A DNA stretch of 39,718 bases, taken from assembly GCA_016794525.1 (NCBI GenBank), contig JAEUJY010000175.1, positions 1 through 39,718 of the forward strand, in the 5' to 3' direction. Position numbers and translations under genes: made by a program. This document shows positions 36,134 to 39,718 of the stretch, one piece after another; within the stretch, counting starts at the first letter, position 1, and each line of letters starts with the position of its first letter. Source of the stretch: Myxococcales bacterium (GTDB lineage Bacteria > Myxococcota_A > Polyangia > Haliangiales > Haliangiaceae). The notes beneath the pieces were generated by a model that saw only the letters and a program-made list of their open reading frames with translations, searched no databases and was not told the origin of the DNA.

Positions 36134-36419
36134 TCCCACGTGGGACGCCCCGCGATCTCCCACGTGGGACGCCCCGCGATCTCCCACGTGGGACGGCCCG
36201 CGACCTTCCACGTGGGACGCCCCGCGATCTCCACGTTGGACGTCCGCAATCTCCCCCGTGGGGCGGCCCGCGATCTCCCACGTGGGACGGCCCGAAATCT
36301 CCCACGTGGGACGCCCCGCGATCTCCCACGTGGGACGCCCCGCGATCTCCCACGTGGGACGCCCCGCGATCTCCCACGTGGAACGCCCCGCGATCTCCCA
36401 CGTGGGACATTCCCTGGCC
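36134..36419. repeat. tandem array of 12 units of about 24 bp, most carrying the palindrome TCCCACGTGGGA
   Basis: Units begin at 36134, 36158, 36182, 36206, 36230, 36252, 36276, 36300, 36324, 36348, 36372 and 36396. Each is a 12-bp palindrome (centre CACGTG) plus a spacer of CGCCCCGCGATC type. Eight units have a perfect palindrome. Unit 5 is 22 bp with two deletions. Unit 6 reads TCCCCCGTGGGG. Units 4 and 11 have one change each. Unit 12 keeps the palindrome but has lost the spacer. The whole 36047-36458 region holds no convincing gene. The period is a multiple of three and has no stop in any frame, so long false reading frames run through it. Confidence 0.95.
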
Positions 36420-36430
36420 GGCGCCTACCT

Positions 36431-36446
36431 CGGCCCGGTTGATGCA
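36431..36446 (+). promoter_or_regulatory. weak sigma-54-like -24/-12 element before uspA
   Basis: CGGCCCGGTTGATGCA fits the GG-N10-GC rule and agrees at most positions with the sigma-54 consensus TGGCACRNNNNTTGCW. It lies only 12 bases before ATG 36459, which would leave almost no leader. Low confidence. Confidence 0.2.
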
Positions 36447-36458
36447 ATACCGCGAGGC

Positions 36459-36896
36459 ATGCGGATCAAGCGGATCATGCTCGCCACCGACTTCTCCACC
36501 CAAGCGCGGCACGCCCTCGACTACGCGGTCGAGCTGTCCGCGCGATTGCACGCGCCGCTGCTGATGGTGTCGGCGTTCCAGATCCCGATGTACCCGTTGC
36601 CGGAAGGCGCATTCGTTGCGGGCGGGCCGGCGATCGCCGAGATCCTCGACCGCGTGAGCAGCGACCTGGCGGCCGAGAAGAAGCTCGCCATCGAGAAGGG
36701 CGCGCAGGGGGTCGAGTCCCTGGTCGTGGAAGGTGCGCCAGCAAACGAGATCGTGCGGGTGGCAAAGGAGCATCACGTCGACCTCATCGTGATCGGCTCC
36801 CACGGGCGTGGCGGCCTGTCCCGCGCCATCCTCGGCTCGGTCGCCGACCGCGTGATGCGTACGGCGCATTGCCCGGTGATGGTCGTCGCGCACTAG
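36459..36896 (+). CDS. universal stress protein (UspA family, ATP-binding type)
   Basis: A 145-residue single-domain Usp. It starts MRIKRIMLATDFSTQARHAL, the usual first strand with the 'ATDFS' turn, and carries the ATP-binding signature GSHGRGGLSRAILGS (G-x2-G-x9-G-S) near the C-terminus, followed by RTAHCPVMVV. The ATP-binding form is therefore expected. The frame is open upstream through the palindrome array, but that part is non-coding; ATG 36459 matches the family start. The array ends 40 bases before this ATG, so the gene is the most likely target of any protein bound there. Confidence 0.92.
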   Translation: MRIKRIMLATDFSTQARHALDYAVELSARLHAPLLMVSAFQIPMYPLPEGAFVAGGPAIAEILDRVSSDLAAEKKLAIEKGAQGVESLVVEGAPANEIVRVAKEHHVDLIVIGSHGRGGLSRAILGSVADRVMRTAHCPVMVVAH

Positions 36897-36923
36897 TTGC
36901 ACCGATCACCTCGCTGGACGCAA

Positions 36924-37223
36924 TCACTGCGTCCAGCACGCCGCGAGCACTTCGTCGAGACACTCTCTCCGGAGCTCGCACGGTCCGAGCAGGCACCCCG
37001 CCGCCGCATCGAGCCCCTTCGCCGGCAACCGCCGCCAGCCAGGATCCGCGCACTCGATGACAGCCGCGCACGGTGGAGCGTGCGCACACGCCCAGCGAAA
37101 GCCGTCGTAGGCCGCGGGCGCTTCGCCGCTCTCCCGCGCCCCGACCCCGTCTCCGCACGTCGGCGACGCCGCGTCCACGCACGCCGCCGCCACCACCATC
37201 ACCCCGGCCACCGCCCATCGCAT
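36924..37223 (-). CDS. small Cys-rich lipoprotein, unknown function
   Basis: A 99-residue protein: MRWAVAGVMVVAAACVDAAS is a signal peptide with a lipobox-like AAAC (Cys15), then PTCGDGVGARESGEAP. The CGDGV segment is a motif often seen in myxobacterial Cys-rich surface proteins. The remaining Cys residues are spread through WACAHAPPCAAVIECADPGW, CLLGPCELRRECLDEV and LAACWTQ, suggesting several disulfides. The frame is short and the DNA is GC-rich, so it could be spurious. The signal peptide, the even Cys pattern and the intergenic spacing on both sides make it more likely real. No function can be assigned. Confidence 0.6.
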   Translation of the reverse strand: MRWAVAGVMVVAAACVDAASPTCGDGVGARESGEAPAAYDGFRWACAHAPPCAAVIECADPGWRRLPAKGLDAAAGCLLGPCELRRECLDEVLAACWTQ

Positions 37224-37276
37224 GGCGGCGGGCAATGCACCCCGCGCGCCATCGCCAACCCCGCGGAACGCCACCA

Positions 37277-37315
37277 CCACGCTGTCCGGTTTTGTCCGGA
37301 TCCCGGACAGCGTGG
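37277..37315. promoter_or_regulatory. 13-bp inverted repeat with nested dyad
   Basis: CCACGCTGTCCGG (37277-37289) is perfectly complementary to 37303-37315. The 13-base loop contains a second TGTCCGG (37294-37300) that can pair with the same right arm (37304-37310). It lies in the gap between the divergent Cys-rich lipoprotein and ferredoxin genes, about 50 bases upstream of the ferredoxin -10 candidate. Confidence 0.55.
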
Positions 37316-37364
37316 CCGAGATCCGGCCACTCCCGGACGGCGCCGCGGGTCCGGCCGCGCGTGT

Positions 37365-37370
37365 TACGCT
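37365..37370 (+). promoter_or_regulatory. putative -10 box (TACGCT) of the ferredoxin unit
   Basis: TACGCT, preceded by GTGT, ends 8 bases before ATG 37379. Confidence 0.45.
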
Positions 37371-37378
37371 GGCCGCGG

Positions 37379-37717
37379 ATGCCCCACTTCGATCGTCACG
37401 TGTTCGTCTGCGTCAACGAGCGCGCCGCCGACCATCCGCGCGGCTGCTGCAAGGCCAAGGGCGGCAACGAGGTGCGCGACGCGCTCAAGAAGGAGCTCAC
37501 CGCGCGCGGCCTGGGCAAGGCGATCCGCGCCAACAACGCCGGCTGCCTCGATCAGTGCGAGCACGGCGTGACGATCGTCGTCTACCCGGAGCAGGTCTGG
37601 TACGGCGGCGTGACGGTCGACGACGTCAAGGAGATCGTCGATCGCCACCTGATCGGCGGCGAGCCGGTCGCGCGCCTCGTGCTGGCGGATCCACCGACCT
37701 CCGAGCCCACCGGCTGA
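37379..37717 (+). CDS. thioredoxin-like [2Fe-2S] ferredoxin (Shethna type)
   Basis: A 112-residue protein with FVCVNERAADHPRGCCKAKG at the start and NNAGCLDQCEHGVTIVVYPE in the middle. Cys11, Cys24, Cys56 and Cys60 give the C-x12-C...C-x3-C spacing that binds the cluster in thioredoxin-like [2Fe-2S] ferredoxins; Cys23 is extra. WYGGVTVDDVKEIVDRHL closes the fold. It transfers electrons in the cytoplasm; its redox partner is not nearby. The start ATG 37379 has TACGCT eight bases upstream. Its stop overlaps the next gene's ATG by one base, so it is the first gene of a two-gene unit with an outer-membrane barrel, an unexpected pairing. Confidence 0.92.
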   Translation: MPHFDRHVFVCVNERAADHPRGCCKAKGGNEVRDALKKELTARGLGKAIRANNAGCLDQCEHGVTIVVYPEQVWYGGVTVDDVKEIVDRHLIGGEPVARLVLADPPTSEPTG

Positions 37718-38301
37718 TGCGCGCCGCGCTGGCCATCGCGCTGGCGCTGGCGCCGACCGCGGCCCGCGCCCAGGACGAGCGCCCGATCAAGCCCGACCCG
37801 CGCGCGGTCGCGGCCGCCCGCGAGGCCAACCTCGAGCCGGAGTCGGTGCGCGAGGGCTTCGCGATCGGCGTCGCCGTCGGGCCGGCGGTGCAGCTGGCGT
37901 ATGGCATCGGCACGGCCACGGGCAGCGGCGCCGGCTTCAACCTCCGGCTCGGCACGGTCGCGTCGCCGCGCTGGGTGTGGCTGCTCGAGCTCGGCACGAC
38001 CGCGTTCCCCCACGGCGGCACCGCGAACCAGAGCGCGGTGGTCACGTTCGGCGGCCAGCTCTACGTCCGCGAGGCGTTCTGGCTGCGCGGCGGCGCGGGC
38101 TTCTCGTCGTTCACCCGCCGCGCGGGCAACACCGAGACCGAGCAGTTCGGCGGGCTGGGGGCGCTGGGCGCGGGCGGGTTCGACCTGTTCCGCCGACGCG
38201 GCCTCGCGATCTCGGCGGAGGGCGCCACCACGCTGGCGCTCTATCGGGGTGGTTCGACGGTGATCGGCGTGTCGCTGCAGCTCGGCGTGTCCTGGTACTG
38301 A
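37717..38301 (+). CDS. outer-membrane beta-barrel protein
   Basis: A 194-residue protein. A signal peptide (MRAALAIALALAPTAARA) is followed by a polar region and then alternating beta strands: EGFAIGVAVGPAVQLAYGI, FNLRLGTVASPRWVWLLELG, SAVVTFGGQLYVREAFWLRG, GAGFSSF and a final VSLQLGVSWY. The terminal aromatic residue is the usual outer-membrane barrel signal. Eight strands is my estimate, as in OmpA/OmpW-sized barrels. Function is unknown. It is coupled to the ferredoxin gene through the one-base TGATG overlap. Confidence 0.78.
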   Translation: MRAALAIALALAPTAARAQDERPIKPDPRAVAAAREANLEPESVREGFAIGVAVGPAVQLAYGIGTATGSGAGFNLRLGTVASPRWVWLLELGTTAFPHGGTANQSAVVTFGGQLYVREAFWLRGGAGFSSFTRRAGNTETEQFGGLGALGAGGFDLFRRRGLAISAEGATTLALYRGGSTVIGVSLQLGVSWY

Positions 38302-38391
38302 CGCGCGGCCTCACCCCGCAGCGGTGAGCGGCGTGACTTTCGTCGTTCACGCCGTCACACGGCGTCCCCTGGGCGCTCTACCAGCGTGGGC

Positions 38392-39582
38392 ATGTTCGGG
38401 CTCGCTGACATCCTGTACCGCCAGATCCGCGCCGGCGAGGAAGAGGCGAACCGCGTCTACGAACCGGTGATCGGCGTGGTCACCAGCATCGATGACCCGT
38501 CGAAGCTGTGTCGGGTCCGCGTGCAGTTCCCGTCCTTGTCGACGACGGACGACGCGTGGTGGGCGACGGTGGTCAGCCCGGGCGCCGGCAAGGACCGCGG
38601 CTGGTTCAGCTTACCCGAGGTCGGCGACGAGGTGCTGTGCGTGTTCGAGCACGGCGAGATCCACCGGCCGGTGATCATCGGCCAGCTGTGGAACGGCAAG
38701 GACAAGGCGATCGACAAGAACGACGGCGCCAACGAGCGCCGCGTGATCACGTCGAAGTCGGGCTCCAAGCTGATCCTCGACGACAAGGAGCAGGAGCTGA
38801 CGATCAGCGACGGCGGCGGCATCGGATCGATCAAGATGTCCAAGGACGGGGTCACCTTCACCTCCAAGCAGGGCGACGTGGCCCTGCAGGCCAAAGGCGA
38901 CCTCGACATCTACGCCGGCGAGATCCAGATCAAGGGAACCACCGTCGACCTGATGGGCAAGTCGACGGGCGTCGACGGGACCGCGGCCGCCGCCCTCAAG
39001 ATCAACGGCAACATCGTCGCGCTCAAGGGCGCGACGATCGACATCAACCCGGGCGGCGTGCCCAAGGCCGCGAAGTGCAGCGGCGAGGTGTCGGGTGACG
39101 GCGAGAATCCGGGCGCGGGCGGCGGGACCGCGGGCGGCGGCAGCGGCAGCGGCAGCGGCAGCGGCGGCGGTGGCGGCAGCGGCAGCGGTGGCAGCGGCGG
39201 TGGAGGAGGCAACGGCAGCGGCGGCCCCAGCGGCGGCGGCACCAGCCCGGGCAGCAACGGCGGCGCCGGCGGCGGCAGCGGCACCGACGCGCCGCAGAAC
39301 CAGCCGGTCGAGGAGCGCCCGCCGCTCGACGTGCACCAGATCGAGATCAAGGTGATCAACGCGCTCGACCAGCCCGCGGTCGGCGTCTTCTACCAGCTGG
39401 TCCAGCCCGACGGCCGCACGCGCACCGGCACCACCGACGGCGACGGCATGATCAAGATCGACGACATCGAGAAGCCGGGCGACTGCCAGCTCACGTTCCC
39501 CGACGTCGACCAGCAGGTGCCCGAAGGCGACAAGCCCCCGCCGGCGAGCGCCCCGCCCTCCTCCACGACGACCGCCACATGA
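38392..39582 (+). CDS. contractile-injection spike protein (gpV/VgrG OB-domain type) with Gly/Ser-rich linker
   Basis: A 396-residue protein. Residues ~22-105 form the phage baseplate V/VgrG OB-fold: YEPVIGVVTSIDDPSKLCRVRVQFP, DDAWWATVVSPGAGKDRGWF, LPEVGDEVLCVFEHGEIHRPVIIGQL. Residues ~120-220 are the beta-prism spike (GSKLILDDKEQELTISDGGG, then repeated short strands). A ~75-residue linker of almost only Gly and Ser follows (DNA about 39110-39285), then a C-terminal Ig/carboxypeptidase-regulatory-like domain (IKVINALDQPAVGVFYQLV). The gp27-like N-terminal part of full VgrG is absent. It would form the tip of a contractile injection (T6SS-like or phage-tail-like) device and carry cargo through its C-terminus (inference). 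ATG 38392 is used; GTG 38386 is possible. Confidence 0.83.
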   Translation: MFGLADILYRQIRAGEEEANRVYEPVIGVVTSIDDPSKLCRVRVQFPSLSTTDDAWWATVVSPGAGKDRGWFSLPEVGDEVLCVFEHGEIHRPVIIGQLWNGKDKAIDKNDGANERRVITSKSGSKLILDDKEQELTISDGGGIGSIKMSKDGVTFTSKQGDVALQAKGDLDIYAGEIQIKGTTVDLMGKSTGVDGTAAAALKINGNIVALKGATIDINPGGVPKAAKCSGEVSGDGENPGAGGGTAGGGSGSGSGSGGGGGSGSGGSGGGGGNGSGGPSGGGTSPGSNGGAGGGSGTDAPQNQPVEERPPLDVHQIEIKVINALDQPAVGVFYQLVQPDGRTRTGTTDGDGMIKIDDIEKPGDCQLTFPDVDQQVPEGDKPPPASAPPSSTTTAT

Positions 39583-39718
39583 CCGAGCACGCGTACGAGC
39601 GCACGCCGCTGACGCTGGCCACCGGCGCCGCCCACACGGTCAAGCTGCCGCCGCGGGTCATGCGCGGCCGCCTGACCGGCTTCCTCTTCGACACCAACAA
39701 GACCTTCATCCTGCCCGC
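39579..39718 (+). CDS. downstream gene of the spike operon (3' partial)
   Basis: Starts at ATG 39579, overlapping the spike stop by four bases (ATGA), and runs off the window after 46 codons. The visible part, with KLPPRVMRGRLTGFLFDTNK and TFILP, resembles the start of proteins encoded next to VgrG-like genes in myxobacteria that continue into OmpA-like, peptidoglycan-related domains. This is recalled from context, not proven here. The overlap implies coupled translation and a joint task, for instance a spike-loaded effector or adaptor. Confidence 0.5.
   Translation, partial: MTEHAYERTPLTLATGAAHTVKLPPRVMRGRLTGFLFDTNKTFILP

Noticed and set aside
36134-36419. CRISPR array
   Set aside because: The spacers are nearly identical and only 12 bp, and no cas genes are present.
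36408-36458. Strong sigma-54 promoter driven by the palindrome array as enhancer
   Set aside because: The GG-N10-GC match is present but imperfect, and it lies too close to the uspA start. It is kept only as a low-confidence feature.
35991-36896. A long reading frame running through the palindrome array into uspA, with an 8-residue repeat peptide
   Set aside because: The array period is a multiple of three with no stops in any frame, so all frames look open. The two-base loss in unit 5 changes the repeat peptide from PTWDAPRS-like to RPAISHVG-like, which a coding sequence would not tolerate.

Overview
The window is very GC-rich and tightly packed. It holds about 39 protein-coding genes or gene parts on both strands and no rRNA or tRNA that I can recognise. 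Several traits point to a myxobacterium-like organism (Myxococcota, perhaps Polyangia/Kofleriaceae): many lipoproteins with Asp/Ala/Pro-rich linkers, a membrane-tethered Ser/Thr kinase, a stand-alone GspE/PilB N-terminal-domain protein, Uma2 and DUF4291 proteins, a Shethna-type ferredoxin and a contractile-injection spike gene. This placement is inferred from gene content, not from a marker gene.

Layout. 1-134: tail of a Gfo/Idh/MocA-type oxidoreductase. 150-7770 (minus): a polysaccharide assembly block with a GT4 glycosyltransferase, a broken flippase copy joined to the tail of another gene, an intact Wzx-type flippase, an AsnB-type amidotransferase, a Wzy-type polymerase and an acyltransferase. 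7882-12426: MshEN protein, L,D-transpeptidase, a Uma2 gene bracketed by an exact 22-bp direct repeat, and a lipoprotein alpha-carbonic anhydrase. 12555-17848: a carbohydrate-type module of GH28 lipoprotein, AraC regulator, divergent esterase and beta-helix lipoprotein. 17866-25346: trypsin-like protease with a C-terminal PAN/apple-like region, lipid kinase, membrane-tethered Ser/Thr kinase, MmcQ/YjbR protein, MOSC protein, a second Uma2 and a DUF4291 protein. 25510-30534: acyl-CoA dehydrogenase, small membrane protein, lipoprotein, and a Tgt-MnmD fusion joining two wobble-base tRNA modification activities. 30557-36046: patatin, exported protein, Eis-like acetyltransferase, XRE-cupin regulator and an M1-like peptidase lipoprotein. 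36065-36419: a tandem array of 24-bp units, most carrying a 12-bp palindrome, directly before a universal stress protein gene. 36924-39718: Cys-rich lipoprotein, [2Fe-2S] ferredoxin with an outer-membrane barrel, and the start of a contractile spike (VgrG/gpV-like) operon cut by the window edge.

A window-wide pattern is that many first-in-unit genes have a TAnnnT hexamer ending 5-9 bases before the start codon. That is where a -10 box would sit if transcription began at the start codon, so leaderless mRNAs may be common here. I used the pattern to choose several GTG and ATG starts. The other signals most worth checking are the palindrome array, the Tgt-MnmD fusion, the 22-bp repeats around the Uma2 gene, and a dyad whose two arms are the -10 boxes of the divergent AraC/esterase pair.
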